Notes: generated by a model not told the origin, from the sequence alone. A DNA stretch of 64,000 nucleotides from Luzula sylvatica (GCA_946800325.1 OX326956.1:25921357-25985356), one strand, 5' to 3'. Positions 49,265 through 61,641 are shown, counted from the first letter of the stretch. Made by a program: numbers and translations.

Positions 49265-50286
49265 GTAATTTGTTAGTTAATGTGAAATTGCACACATACC
49301 CCTACAAAAAATTTCGATTAGTTTAACTGTTAAATCTATTTTTTGCTGTTAATTTCAGTGAAATATAGTTAAGTCTATTTTTAGTTGATGATTTCATTAT
49401 TAATTAGTAAATTGACCGATTCGAACAAATTTCTCGAACCAGGCACTTACATTCGCGTTCATGTGCACCCAAAACACTCTGCACGGTATAATTAAAACCC
49501 CTCATTTTTTAGTTTTTAAGCCAAATTTGAATGAGTGGATTAACAGGTGTAATGAAATTGACTGGAAAAGTCGAATAATAGACAATCTTTTTTCTTTGAA
49601 TTCTTTAGCGTTTACTTTTACACTAAGTGTAATGCTAAACCTGATCCAGAGGCTCCTTCGACGGGATGATCGATAGACAACAGAGCCGGTGGCATGAGGG
49701 CGATGGATGAACAAAATGATCAAATTTTTCCCTTTCAAAACGGTTAGTTATTTTAATATTTTCATGTAAAAAGTGTAAATTATCAAATTCACCCCTTCAA
49801 AATTGAAATTTTTAATTTGTTTTGTATTTTGAAAGTTGAAGAAATATCCAGTAGATTGGAAGCAAATCGAAGATGAAGAAAAAGTTGAAGAAAGATCCAG
49901 TAGATTGGAAGCAAATCGAAGATGAAGAAAAAGCGGAAGCGGTAAAATTAAATTCTAAGACATTCTAAGAATATTACGAAAATAAGTCGTGAAATTTTTA
50001 TTTTTTAAATTTTAAACGTAATTAATAATTTTTTTTTTTTAATTTTCAGTCATGACTCAGTAATTTCATCCTAAAAACAGCGATCTCTCAATCAAATAGT
50101 CAAGAAATATGGTTGCTACAGCTCGAAACATTATTGATTTCAAAATGACCCAGTAATTTCTTTTACATTTTCATATTTGAAAAATATCCTGTTCTGAAGT
50201 ATTTAATAATAATCAGAACATTACAGAGATAGAGAGATATTGGTTATACAAAAGAGAAAAGAAATGATTATTGGTTAAATTTTCAG

Positions 50287-50480
50287 GCATTGCTTCAAGC
50301 ACTAGGAGATTGAAAAGGCATAAATCGATTCGGTCACAGCACCTCTTGATGAAGCTGCAATTGAAGTTATACTGGTAAAATATATTTTGAAGTTAGTTAA
50401 TTTAATTTTTCTTTTAGTTTTTGTTAATATCAACAATTAAACACTCAATGCAGGATTTATCAGGGCGGCCTCATTTCAAG
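50287..50480 (+). pseudogene. captured IGP dehydratase fragment, copy 2
   Basis: Blocks 50287-50374 and 50454-50480 with the same internal TGA and frameshift as at 26020-26213, so the defects existed before the block was duplicated. Confidence 0.82.
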
Positions 50481-52890
50481 GTTATATATGATATTTTCTC
50501 ATTTCAGGGGTATTTCTGAAATTTTATAAAATTCAGGGATATATATGACTTGATTCTCATTTTCAGGGCTATTTTTGACATTTTCTCATTTTCGAAGGTA
50601 TATATGATAGTTTAATAAATTTCAGGGATAGATATGGGTTTTCTCTCATTTCAGGGCTATATCTGATATTTTTTTTATTTAGAAAAATCTAATTTTCTCT
50701 CATTTTCAGAAATCTAAATTTTTAAAATTTAAATGATTTTTTAGTTTGTCTTTGTTTTAAGGAAGAAGTATAAGCATAGAGATTTCATTGGTTCTTCCTA
50801 AGGTAATAAAGAATACTCGAAATTAAACCTAAAAAATTACGAAATCAGAATCGAATCAAATTTTAGATTTAAACAATTAGAACTTAATTAACATAAATTG
50901 AAATGATAATAAGGAAGAAGTTTCTTACTTCCATAAACGCAAACGAAGAAAGAGAGCAGTTCATGAGCTGCAGAGGACCGACACTATCCGCACATACTCA
51001 GCACACTAAAGAGAAAAAAGAAGACCAGCAAAGGACCTGCTCAACAGTAAATGGGACCACAGAGAACAACATATATGAGCATTTTTACCACACAGTAAAT
51101 GGAACCGTGCATACTCGGCAGATTTTACCACACAATCAAGCTAGCTGAAAACAATAAATGGGACCATAGAGAACAACATGAGCATTTCATCGAACACCTT
51201 GCAAGCACCTTTCCCGTTTCAAATCCATCATCAATTCCAGCACCAATAAGTGGCAAAACCATCTTACAACAGTAATCAGCAACATAAAATCGCAAACGGG
51301 TCAGAGAAGGCATATATGAGCATTTCATCGAACACTTTGCAAGCACCCTTCCCAATTCGAAATGAGACGCAGGCCCCACTGACAATGCGATGAACCTAAC
51401 CAAAAAAAGGTAATCCAAAATCATTAAAGAGTAACAGTCAATTAAATTAACCATTAAAAATAACCTGAAATCACCCGATAGCAACATCGATACTGGAAAA
51501 ATTGAGGAAATCGAGTAGATCAAACGAATGCTCGCCTAATCACATCATATGGGACTTACACAGAAAAAATACAGAGAGTAGTTTCAGTATCGGCAGAAAC
51601 CACCAAGCGAAACCATGCCGAAAAGAAGCAAATCATAAATCTCGCGAAACCCTAGATTTGCAGCAGTGAACAAAGCAAAACTGCCGAAACTACAAAATCC
51701 ATGTACGCTCGAACCGTGCAAGGATTAAGCAATCGACGGCGCGACCCAACACAGAGAACCGAAACCCTAGAAATCGCCCCCTCTTTCACCACCGCAAGAA
51801 ACTCTGGAGCGGGCGAAATAAAATGAAGAGAGAGAACAATCAGAGCCTTTTATATGCGTGATTCGACATACACTTGGTCCATGATGGACCATGTATGAAA
51901 TTAGCTTTGCTGTACGGAAAACAGGTGCATTTAGCAAATGAACGGTCGTGATGAAACATTAAAATTTACTGCTAAATCAAACGGTTGAAAAAACATGGGT
52001 GACGTGGCACACTGTAAATACAGGAATTTACTTAGAAATAGTAATAAGTATATAATTTGTAAATAGAACCTTATATTATTTATAATTGCAAAAAAACACT
52101 CAAAATGTTGATGATTGGAAATTGGGACTTTTTCAAGTAATAAATGATTTTTTGCGAATACTTGCTCAAGTTCTTAATGTAATAAACGAATATTTGCGAA
52201 AAATAACCATGTATTATTGGTAATAGCAATAAGTCCCTTAATTGTTGATAATTGAACATTCAGATTTTTTTCATGTTACTTGACTATTTATTTTTTGATG
52301 AAAGTGCCATAAAGGTTCTTAGTGATAAAAGAAATGAAGAAATCAATGCGCGATTTGTAGTCTGGTTCTTATTTAGTATGGCGCCATCTCAAATAATTGT
52401 ACAATTTTTGTTGCCTAACTTGATTTGTACTCGTGGAAATTCACTTGAATATTGGGGTTCGTAATTAAATTCTGATTGATGTGATTAATTTGTGAGTTTA
52501 TAAATGTTAATTTTCAGCTGATTTTTATTTTTTATTTTCATATAGATTGTTTATTTTCTAAGTTTTTTGTATGTACTTGTAATATTATTTGGTCATGTTG
52601 GTGTTTATTTGATTATTGAGGAAATGAATTACAAATAAGATAAATGAAGATAAAATCATTAAAACACATTGGAGTTACTATATAATATATCCCGTAGCGA
52701 AGCGCGGTATTTTCCTAGTGTATAATATTTTATTTGGAAAAATATTACTTTACGATATATCATCATTCTGTATGAATTTACTGGTTGTCCTTGCTAGAAC
52801 ACGCGTCAAAAAGTGGCTCTTGCCAGAATCAGCCGAGTGAAAACAAATGCTTCAGGAAATTATTTATATTTCACAAACAAACTTTTTTAA

Positions 52891-53123
52891 AGATTACTTT
52901 ACGATATTTATATTTCGCAAACAAATGTTTTATTCTCTTTCATATTTATTGTATTATGATGTAAAGTTGTAAACAAATGAATAAATGTAATTGTTGTTGT
53001 GAAATGAGAAGAGAAAATCATGGATATTTTATTTCTTGAATTTTTACGTTTAACATCACTACAAGTCAGATTTATATATCATACAATATTCATCTACAAA
53101 CATACACAGTACACATATGTGTC
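52891..53123. other. 3' flank of MATE2
   Basis: AT-rich. It follows the TAA of exon 9 and is homologous to 155-460 in the MATE1 flank, which shows that the flanks are older tandem copies of MATE 3' ends. No gene is seen. No polyadenylation signal was singled out. Confidence 0.5.
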
Positions 53124-54251
53124 CAGAACCGGCCCGGCACTTTCGGAGGCCTTTGACAAACATTACGAAGATATCTCGAAATTACAAAATTATATTATAT
53201 TAGTTTTAAATTAAATACAATTATTTCTAGCACAACAAACATTCAAATGAAATGCCATATGCGAAAATACCCGTTATTTTGTCGCAATTATGCTATTACG
53301 AGCCAGCATGTCGCGCGTCTTATCTCCTAGCAAAAATGGAGGAGCAGTATGGCCATCCTGTCACGTCATCCTTTACATCTCATCTCCTAGCATCTTCTTA
53401 TGGCAGGAATTAAGCAGTGCCACTTCCACATCGTCATTTAGGTCGCCACATCGCATTGGTTGTCTTGCATCGCCTCATGTGTCCCGATACATGAATTCGT
53501 TTAAGCCACATGATTACTACAATTACAATACAATTTACACAAATAACATAATTAGAATACGAAACTATATGAATCAAATAAGAGTCAAATTCAAAAAATA
53601 ATCACTAACCAAAAAATTCAAAAATTATAATCGAAATCAGGTCAAATTTGGGTCGAACTAAAGTCCAATTGCGCCCAATTAGTAAATTGAAGAGAAATTG
53701 AAGCTAAATTGGAGTCAATAACTATAACTCGAGTGAAACTTGAGACTAAGATACACAATTCGGGACAAATTATGGTCTAATTACGCACCACCAGTCAAAT
53801 ACACCAAATCCGAGAAGAAAGACGCACAAATTCGAGAATAAAACCGCAGAAAATTCGACCAAATCCGAGAATAAACCTGCCATAAATCCGCAGAAACCCG
53901 ACCAAATCCGAGAATAAACCTGCCAGAAATCCGCGTCGTCTTCACCGTCAGAAACCGCGTCGTCTTCAGCGCGTCAGTAATCCGCCGTCGCAGCAGCCAA
54001 TAGAGCCTTGCACCGTCGCAGCAACCATCGTCTGAAGTACTTGGAGTCTCGCCCGCACTCCAGTCGCGATGCCCTGACAGGAGTCCTCTTTCCTTCTTTT
54101 GCTTTTTCCTTCGTTTGCTTGTTTTGAGTAAAAAATGTTGGGTTGAAAATCTATCTTGGGCATATCTCATTAGATAGGAAAAAATGTGATTTTTTAGAAA
54201 ATGGTGGCCTTTGACATTGACCTCTTGGGCCAACATACAGGACTGGACCTG
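53124..54251. mobile_element. non-autonomous hAT element, direct copy
   Basis: 1128 bp, CAGAACCGGCCCGG to CAGGACTGGACCTG, flanked by TATGTGTC (53116-53123) and TATGTGTT (54252-54259). Mirror of 40533-41660. The related MATE1 flank (about 455-465) lacks it and has the empty ACATATGTGTCATGAC. Confidence 0.72.
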
Positions 54252-54823
54252 TATGTGTTATGACATGGAGTATACATGTGACAAATACACACATATTTGT
54301 CATGACATGGAATATGCATTAGACACATATAGACATATGTGACATGTCATAAATACATGCATGGAGATACACACATATATGTATGTGTCATGTATGTTAA
54401 ATACAATTCATTCATATAAAATAAACATAATAAATACATTCATATTTATAATACTCTCACTTCAATGTATTTGATTTTGTATGCATAAGAAACATGTTTC
54501 GTTAAACATTTGTCAGGAAAAATCTAATGAGATAATATCCACGTCAAGGAAAATATGCTGCAATGGGTACTAAGTCTCCTCTTTGAATGCAAGTATTATG
54601 TACGCTTGAAGAAGCGGCTTTCTTAAAAGCTTCGCAAAAGAAGTGAATGGTTAGTATTAGGTGAGATGAAGTCATGGAGAAATATAAAATACTTGTATGA
54701 TGCGCGCGGAACGAAAATTTCGCGCCTCTTTTTCAATTTGTCTTAATATCCAAAGAATTGGACCATTAATTATTTATCCAACGAAAAGACATCGAATAAT
54801 TGTACAAATCGTTTGATATATTA

Positions 54824-54824
<1 letters not shown>

Positions 54825-54916
<92 letters not shown>
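54825..54916. repeat. (TTA)n microsatellite, long allele
   Basis: About 30 perfect TTA units; the mirror position 39909-39962 has about 17. A clear length polymorphism between the duplicated flanks. Confidence 0.9.
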
Positions 54917-55526
54917 GTGTTGTTATTATAATTATAGTAATAATTAACAAATTAAAAGGGTGATTTGAATATTTACCCTCATTGAAAAAAAAAATATCAT
55001 ACTTATTCTTTCGCAAATCCAAAATGTCATTTTTACCCTTCAAAAACATAGAAAATAAAATAAAAATTAAATTGTGAGTTTGCAAATTTATTATTCTAAA
55101 ACCCCCCAAATATCATATTTATCTTTCCAAAAATACACAATATAATTTTTACCCCTAAAAAAACTTAGAAAATATAAAAAATACAAAATAATAATAACAA
55201 TAATAAACAAATAAGATGAAAAATTTACATATTTACCGTCCTAACAATCCAAAATATCATATTTATCATTCGAAAAAACATCATATTTATGCTTCAAAAA
55301 ATCAAGATAATCATATTTACCTTTGAACACTTATAAGATAAAAAAAATAAAAATAATAATAATAATAACAATACAAAAGAGGATATACATATTTATCCTC
55401 CAAAAACCCCAAAATATCATGTTATTGTTCGAAAAACAAAAAAAATCATATTTAACCATAAAAGAATCTAGAATATCATTTTTACCTATGTTATATAAAA
55501 TACATTTCATTTAGGTATGTTATCAG

Positions 55527-55644
55527 AAATGCAAATGATGATGGCTGGCAGAAATTAGTGTCTTATATAAATATCACATGTTGTGATTTGGTTCGAATCC
55601 GAGTAAGTCTAATTCTAGGTTATTTGATTGACTACCAAGTCAAG
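55527..55644 (+). pseudogene. relic of MATE exon 7 downstream of MATE2
   Basis: Follows a CAG acceptor. Keeps G-W-Q-K-L-V-S-Y-I-N-I-T-C and the GT donor with about 60 bases of intron 7, but no exon 6 or 8 is nearby. It is a remnant of a dismantled MATE copy. Confidence 0.65.
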
Positions 55645-55880
55645 GTAATTTTATTAATTGGTTTTCTGTCATTGATGCAATTAATCTGTTTTGACTGTTC
55701 CAATAAAACAAAAATGTTATAGTGACATAAATGACTATACAGAATATGATTTTGAAAAAAATCTAATAAAAAATCAATTATTGAAATTGATCCGCATCAC
55801 TACATCTAATAGTTCAAATTGATACTTAAAAATAGTCATACAATATGCATATTTTAAATGATCGAATGTAATATTAATAT

Positions 55881-56141
55881 GGGGGCTTCTATCATACACC
55901 AATTTTCTTATCATACATCCATTTTCAAGGGTATTTTGAGTAATTATCCATTTATGAATATTTAAGGTAAGATATCAAATATATTTATCAATTAATATTT
56001 AACTAAATTGGAATTTTTTGTTGTTCATTTAAATCAAAATTTCCATAAAAAATAAATTTTATGATACACCTTTTTACAAATATAATTAATTGCTAAAATA
56101 CCCAAAATACCCTTGTAAAAGGGTGTATGATAGAACTACCC
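55881..56141. mobile_element. Mutator-like MITE, mirror copy
   Basis: Reverse-complement copy of 38687-38946 with the same ATATTAATA duplication, carried by the block duplication. Confidence 0.8.
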
Positions 56142-56251
56142 TATTAATATATATATGATGAAATCACATCACACAATCTAATGGTTAATAATCATGATAA
56201 AATGATGATGTGGCTTCATGAAGAGTATAATATTCACATCACACAATTTAA

Positions 56252-57171
56252 TTTTATTTTGTACCATTTTAAATGAAGAGCATCTCATGTACCATTTTAA
56301 TTTTATTTTGTGATTCACATAGAAATCAAGACTACGACCATCAAGTGCATAATTCTCCCCTCCCATTAATTTTTGGATACAAAGAATATGGTGAGGCCAC
56401 GTCATCGTTTACTGTTCACCATGCACTGATCACTACTGCCCGTTACTGTTCAACCGGATACTGTTCACTTCTTTTACTGTTCATATTTTTTTTGAATTTT
56501 CTATCGTATTAATAAATATAATTGATATATGTCTTGTGTTCTAAATAAAATATTTGAATTTTTCATCATATTAATAAATATAATTTGTATACTATAATTT
56601 TACTGCTATTCACACAAATACTTTTTGTTAATAAAATACTATTCACATAAATTTTTTTTTTGTGCTTATTATAACAGTTTTGATTGGTACCAAGCAGTAT
56701 TTTCTTGTGCTTATTATAATATTTTTGATTGTTACCAAGCTGCGTCTTTTAAGTTTTTTTGTTTGTCTTTTTCAGAATTTTATTTTATTTGACATGTTTT
56801 GTATTCTAAATAAAACATTTGAATTTTTCTTTTCGAACATATGATATGTTTTGAGGAGGAAAAAAATTTGCATTTATTGCATAATACTTGTGACACTATT
56901 TAATATCAGATTTTTTTTTTTAAATTAACATTTATGAAGATTACTTTTGTTTTGCACTTGTAACGTTTTAGATGAAATTATTATTTTATGATCATAACAA
57001 ATTTTGAAAAATCGCAGCGAAACGCGAGAAATATTTCTATTTTCTTATCAAATAATATATCCCGCAACGAAATAATATATCAAATAATATATAAAATTAT
57101 TAATTTTGCTTACTATATTATTTCTTATCAAATAATATATCCCGCAGCGAAGCGCGGGCTATTTTCCAAGT
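56252..57171 (+). mobile_element. probable Helitron-like element
   Basis: Begins where homology to the mirror flank stops (56251). It contains repeated TACTGTTCA words (56409-56483) and ends with a strong GC hairpin CCCGCAGCGAAGCGCGGG followed by CTATTTTCCAAGT at 57131-57171, much like the Helitron end at 52691-52719. Two weaker versions of the hairpin (near 57014 and 57061) suggest several generations. The exact 5' end is not found. Confidence 0.5.
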
Positions 57172-57279
57172 TATTATTAATAGTTCTAATCGGTAACATT
57201 GGGCCGTAAAATCCCGCTTCCACGTCCAAGTTACTGTAGCATTACTGTATCTTTTTTACTGTCGTAGGATCGTGAGTTA

Positions 57280-59340
57280 AAAGAGGGTATAACAATGGCA
57301 CGACAATGGCGGCTCCTCATTTACGCTCCAGAAGAAGAGAAAAACCAGACGAAACCCTAGGATGCTCGCAGGCCGACGCGATTGGTGGTTCTTTAGGCGG
57401 CTTCTTCGGCTCTGCTTCTCCTTCTTCCCACGTGTTCTTTCTTCTGCCGTTTGATTCAACAGATTATGACCGTCTGATAAATTGTAGATATACCAAACCT
57501 TTACGTTTTCTCTTCTCATTACAGCAAGGCATGAAAAACCTAGACGAACGACGAATGCGAGAGGGAAAAGAGAAAAGAGTCTGAGTGCGGCGGGATGCGG
57601 ACGATGCGGAGGAGACGCCGCGCAAAACACAAGCGATGCGGAGGAAAGCACCTTTCACCTTCGTTCAATCGACGAAAGAGGTCATTTCCTTCCAAGCCGA
57701 GCTTTCCTCTTTATTTTCGTGTGAGTTTCATGTGATTTTTTTTTTCATTTTGGGTCAAATTTGGGTCGATCTGCAAATTAGCTCTCCCTTTTGTATTTTT
57801 TGGCTCGATTTGTCTTTGCTAACCAAGATTCCCCCTGGTTTTTTCTTCGATTCAGCGGAGTTAGGTTTGGTTTGCTTATCATTTGCCTGCCCATTTTGGT
57901 TCAATCTGCAAATTAGCTCTTCCCACGGCTTTGCCAGCCCATTTTGCTTCGAGTAAGCACAATTTCTTTCTTCGTCTTTCGCAGGTTTTGTTTACTTACC
58001 TGTCATAGTCTCACGTACCAGTCAAAAATATCAAAGAGGAAAGCTTGAGGTGTTGAAGGAACCAAGATTGTTGAAGGAACCAACATTTGTTATTGCCCAA
58101 TTTAATTGTATCAATATATATTATTTTTATTATTTTTATTTAATTTTGTTTATCAATTAGTCCTTTTCATTTAACAGGAAGCACGAGAGATTGTATTGAG
58201 TCGAGTTGGATTATTCGTAAACCCAGAACTCATCGTAAAGTGCACGGAGGTAATAAATATCCTTTCATTATTTTTTCTGGTTTAATTTTGTTTATTTATA
58301 TTAAACCCTAATTAATCTTCAATTTAAACTTAAGTAAAATATAAAATATTTCGTACTGGCAGGAGAAGAGAGTATTGATGAATATGGGGTTGAAGAATCT
58401 TCCGAAGAAGGCTAAAGAACAGCAAGAGAGAGTAAACGAAAAGGTAATTTTCATAATATTTGGGTATATATGCATAATAATCACATTTACTTATATATTA
58501 GTATTTATAATTTAACAGAGCTGCAAAATTGCAAGAGGAATGGGTGAAAATGCAGATCGTTAGGTTGCGGGATTTTTCGAGAAGTAAGAACAAGGTCGCC
58601 ATTCTATGATAAATTTACAAAACTGCCCCTATATTATTTTTAACTGATTTAAGTATTGATTTTGTTGGTGTTAATTCAGACAGAAGATAAAGTGCCGAAT
58701 TCGGTATTGTAGAATTTGGGAATTTTTTAAATTGCGGCCCTTTCATCACCAATTAGGTCATAGTAATAAAAAAAATACTGCTCAAAGATTAATTCCCCAT
58801 TCTTTTTTTTTTGCAGCTTCAAAGGGAGATTAATCGAATCCGTGCTCGGTACCTGTCATCTGGATCGTTCGAAGAATCTGGTATGCACGAGAATTCTTTT
58901 ATTAGGAATTTGTATAATCTATTTGTTGTGTGTATTGTTTTTATACATTTTTGTATTGCGTGATTATAGTTTGTACTTTTAGGCTCTATTGCTTATTTTC
59001 GAATTTTGCAAGGTATTTTCGAAATTTCCATAAGGGTTATTATTTATATTGCAAGGCTGAGGCATTAATAAAACTTCCCCAATAGAATTTTTCTCATTTA
59101 TTACATATATTGGAGTGTATTTGAGAAGGGTTATTTATTGTGTTTGGAAGGGTATGTATGATATTTTTGAGTTTTATATTATGGCAGGAAAGAAATCGAA
59201 ACGGAACAAGTGTGTGATTAAACACCACAGTCGAGTTCATGCACGATGGAGTCTCCTCTGACGAAACGGGTCGACCCATCTCAAGAGGACAGGGATTGCG
59301 TGAGCGATTCGATACCCGACCCGTTAAGTGAGGATAATAT
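57280..59340 (+). pseudogene. spliced gene fragment of unknown identity
   Basis: A leader-like GC-richer part (57290-57660) is followed by exon-like blocks with AG/GT borders: 58178-58249 (E-A-R-E-I-V-L-S-R-V-G-L-F-V-N), 58363-58443 (E-K-R-V-L-M-N-M-G-L-K-N-L-P-K-K) and 58817-58880 (L-Q-R-E-I-N-R-I-R-A-R-Y). Each is open in one frame and rich in Lys/Arg/Glu, but I cannot name the family. Later blocks (59188-59340) contain stops. Probably captured DNA rather than an active gene, because it lies between Helitron-like and retroelement debris. Confidence 0.4.
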
Positions 59341-59910
59341 TTTGTGAGCGATTCATGATATTTTCTAAGGTAAAAATGATATGTTTATTTTTTAATGATA
59401 AATATGTTTTTGATTTATAGAAGGGTAAATATGTAAATTCCTTTTTCTGTTATTATTATAAATCTGGATTTGTTGGATATTTTCTAAATTTTCAAGGGTG
59501 ATGTGACCATTTGGTTTTTAGGAGGGTAAATATGTAAAAATTCCTTATATATATATTTTTTTCTTATTATTGAAAATTTCTATGTTTTGAAGGGTAAAAA
59601 TGGTATTCTGGAGTTTTGGGAGTATAAAACTATAAATTTTAATAACTAATAATAATAAAATATAATATAAATTTTAATAATGTAATAATTCGGGCATAAT
59701 TGATAAAAATTGGAACAAAACTTATTGAAATTAGGCATCTTGGTGCTGATGTTTTTAATTAGGCTTAATTTTTTTGATTTAAGTAAAGACACATAACATG
59801 TATGTACTAATTAAAATTCTTTTCGAACGCAACATCACGAACAGTTGTAGGTAGGTGCTGGCAAGGTGTTCGAATAAATGCGAATGTGTAATTTTTCACT
59901 GGCCATAAGA

Positions 59911-60236
59911 TGTCAGAATGGCAAGTATGTCTGGAGTTAGCGCCACGCTTTTCGGCGCATTAGCTAAGGTACTCCTTCTAATTTAATTGAATGTAATGTA
60001 ATTAATATGAATTTAAACAAATCTAGTTAAATTAACTAATTTTAGGCGAATATTAATGTGACAGCGATAGCACAAGTGAGTAGCGAGTACAACATAACAG
60101 TAGTGCTGAAACAAGACGATTTTATACGAGCTTTCCGCACCTCATTCCAGATTGTCTCTCTATAATCACTCCTGCAGTTGGCGTTATCAGGCCGGATTTA
60201 ATCGGCGCCACTCTTCTCGATCAAGTTACACAGCAG
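59911..60236 (+). pseudogene. fragment of bifunctional aspartokinase/homoserine dehydrogenase
   Basis: Block to 59968 reads G-V-S-A-T-L-F-G-A-L-A-K before a GT donor. After an intron, block 60046-60236 reads ANINVTAIAQVSSEYNITVV, then L-K-Q-D-D-F-I-R-A-F-R, a degenerate stretch with a frame change, and VIRPDLIGATLLDQV before another GT. This is the second ACT domain followed by the start of the homoserine dehydrogenase Rossmann fold, in correct order, of the plant Thr/Met/Ile pathway enzyme. Nothing else of the enzyme (about 900 residues) is present; it is cut off by the LTR remnant at 60278. TTTAATCGGCGCCACTC recurs at 60256 as a short junction duplication. Confidence 0.75.
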
Positions 60237-60277
60237 GTCAATTCAATTATAAATTTAATCGGCGCCACTCTCTATAA

Positions 60278-60842
60278 TCGCTCCTCTACTTGTATCCACC
60301 GTGAGTCGGAGTTCGTCGGTCGCGGGAGCAACTGCCTAGACGATGCACCGACGAACTTGTTTGATCGATTGATTCTCTATACCGGAAAACTCATTTTCTC
60401 GGTTCTCTCTCTTTACACCCTTTCACTCACTAGAAAGATGTATCTCTATAATTCTGGAATATATTCTGAATAATTCCAATGTTTGAACTGAATGAACACT
60501 TAAGAGATAAGAGAGAATTGTCCTATTTATATCACATAGGATTATGATGGGCCAAAAGACATGTATATCCACCATACACACTTTCACACAGAAAACTGCA
60601 TGAACCTGTTCTGTATGTCATACTGTTGCACCCTTTCGGTATTTCATAGAAACGACACTTATACTTCGTCCATATGAAATATATTTCTACATGAAGGTTA
60701 TAGATAATCTTATTATCTATCTAACCCAATTTGAACCATTCAAATTGGATTTTCCTACTGAAAGATATGACCACGAACGTACGCTTACATTCGTTATCCT
60801 TGTGTACACTTTTACGGTTGATCCGAAACTGTATTTCCTTCA
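60278..60842 (-). repeat. truncated copia LTR inserted in LINE
   Basis: Divergent LTR of the same family as 17590-18745, starting inside the LTR (CGCTCCTCTACTTG) and running to its outer end (GTATTTCCTTCA). It abuts LINE sequence at 60843 (CCACCTATC), so this is a separate insertion into the LINE. The other side has been lost. Its sequence is clearly more diverged than the block copies. Confidence 0.78.
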
Positions 60843-61641
60843 CCACCTATCTTTTTTCCTCAAGGATTTCAAGAAACTACTACCTCTTTTCAACATAGCT
60901 TACGTACCGAACCCGGCTACAAGCTCACCGTTATGGCTCGGTAAGGAAGACACCTTCTCCACATCCGCGACCTACGCCCTAATTATCGACCAGGGAATTG
61001 AGTGCGATTGGAACACCAAACTTTGGAAAATAAAAGCTCCACTAAAAGTAAGGTTTTTTGGATGGCTCGCAATCCTAGGAAGAACATTGACTGGGGACAA
61101 CCTAGCCAAGATGAATGTCCCGAATATACAATGATGCGTCAATTGCAATGCTACGGAGGAAACGGGACATCACCTCGTGCTAGATTGCCCATATGCCCGA
61201 CGCATATGCAGGGGGATCTCGGCACATCTTGACACGCCTTTGCACACAAAACCGACAATACTTCTCTCATGGCTAGCCAATAGAGCCAACCGAACCTCCA
61301 AGGAAAAAGGAAATTTCGATACTCTATGCTTAGCAACAATTTGGCAAATTTGGAAAGAAAGGAACGCATGTATATTCGATGGAAAGAAAGCACCACCATC
61401 TATAACGATAGAAAAGGCTATTAACAAAGGCTCGAATTGGACGAAAAATTGCTAAAGAGTCACCGGAAAAGCACGACTAACCGAGGAGTCCGTTGACCTC
61501 CCTTTCTCCTAAAAGTTTCTTTTTTTTCTTATTTTATTAGGGTATTACTTTTTACATATTCATGTAAAATTTAAAAAAAAATGTATTAAACTTGCTTTAA
61601 TATATCAAAGAAGCAATGCTTCATAATTTTTCAAAAAAAAA
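60843..61641 (+). mobile_element. LINE 3' part, MATE3 flank copy
   Basis: Encodes the zf-RVT region (KAPLKVRFFGWLAILGR), then after a frameshift the D-C-P-Y-A-R-R block and the tail IWQIWKERNACIFDGK. Ends with the same hairpins and poly(A) (61633-61641), then the target duplication. It is orthologous to 36872-38181 minus its first part. Confidence 0.88.

Larger units (their letters stand above)
47893..52718 (+). mobile_element. complete non-autonomous Helitron, 4826 bp
   Basis: 5' end TCCTACTATAATATTTTAC after A (47892). The 3' end has a GC hairpin CCCGTAGCGAAGCGCGG, then TATTTTC, then CTAG, followed by T (52719). Insertion between A and T, lack of terminal repeats and lack of target duplication all fit a Helitron. 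It carries a GBF-like fragment (48867-49264) and an IGPD fragment (50287-50480), in the element direction with introns retained, and has no Rep/helicase gene. The exon 9 relic upstream region near 38464-38494 looks like an unoccupied site. Confidence 0.78.
44805..52890 (+). pseudogene. MATE2: MATE/DETOXIFICATION transporter, exons 2-9, exon 1 detached
   Basis: Exons 44805-45016, 45088-45417, 45489-45575, 45677-45733, 47200-47438, 47550-47668, 47763-47849 and 52798-52890, in one frame with all GT/AG borders kept. Differences from MATE1 include Leu for Phe before G-Q-D-K and Pro for Thr in F-I-G-x-V-L-F. Exon 9 starts after CCTTGCTAG and encodes N-T-R-Q-K-V-A-L-A-R-I then a hydrophilic tail ending at TAA (52888-52890), a fitting MATE C-terminus. 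With exon 1 the protein would be 494 residues, normal for the family. Exon 1 and its promoter were inverted away, so TM1, the N-terminus and the start codon are lost. Intron 8 (4.9 kb) holds the complete Helitron. Exon 9 is inferred from frame, splice site and position and is less certain than the rest. Confidence 0.82.
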
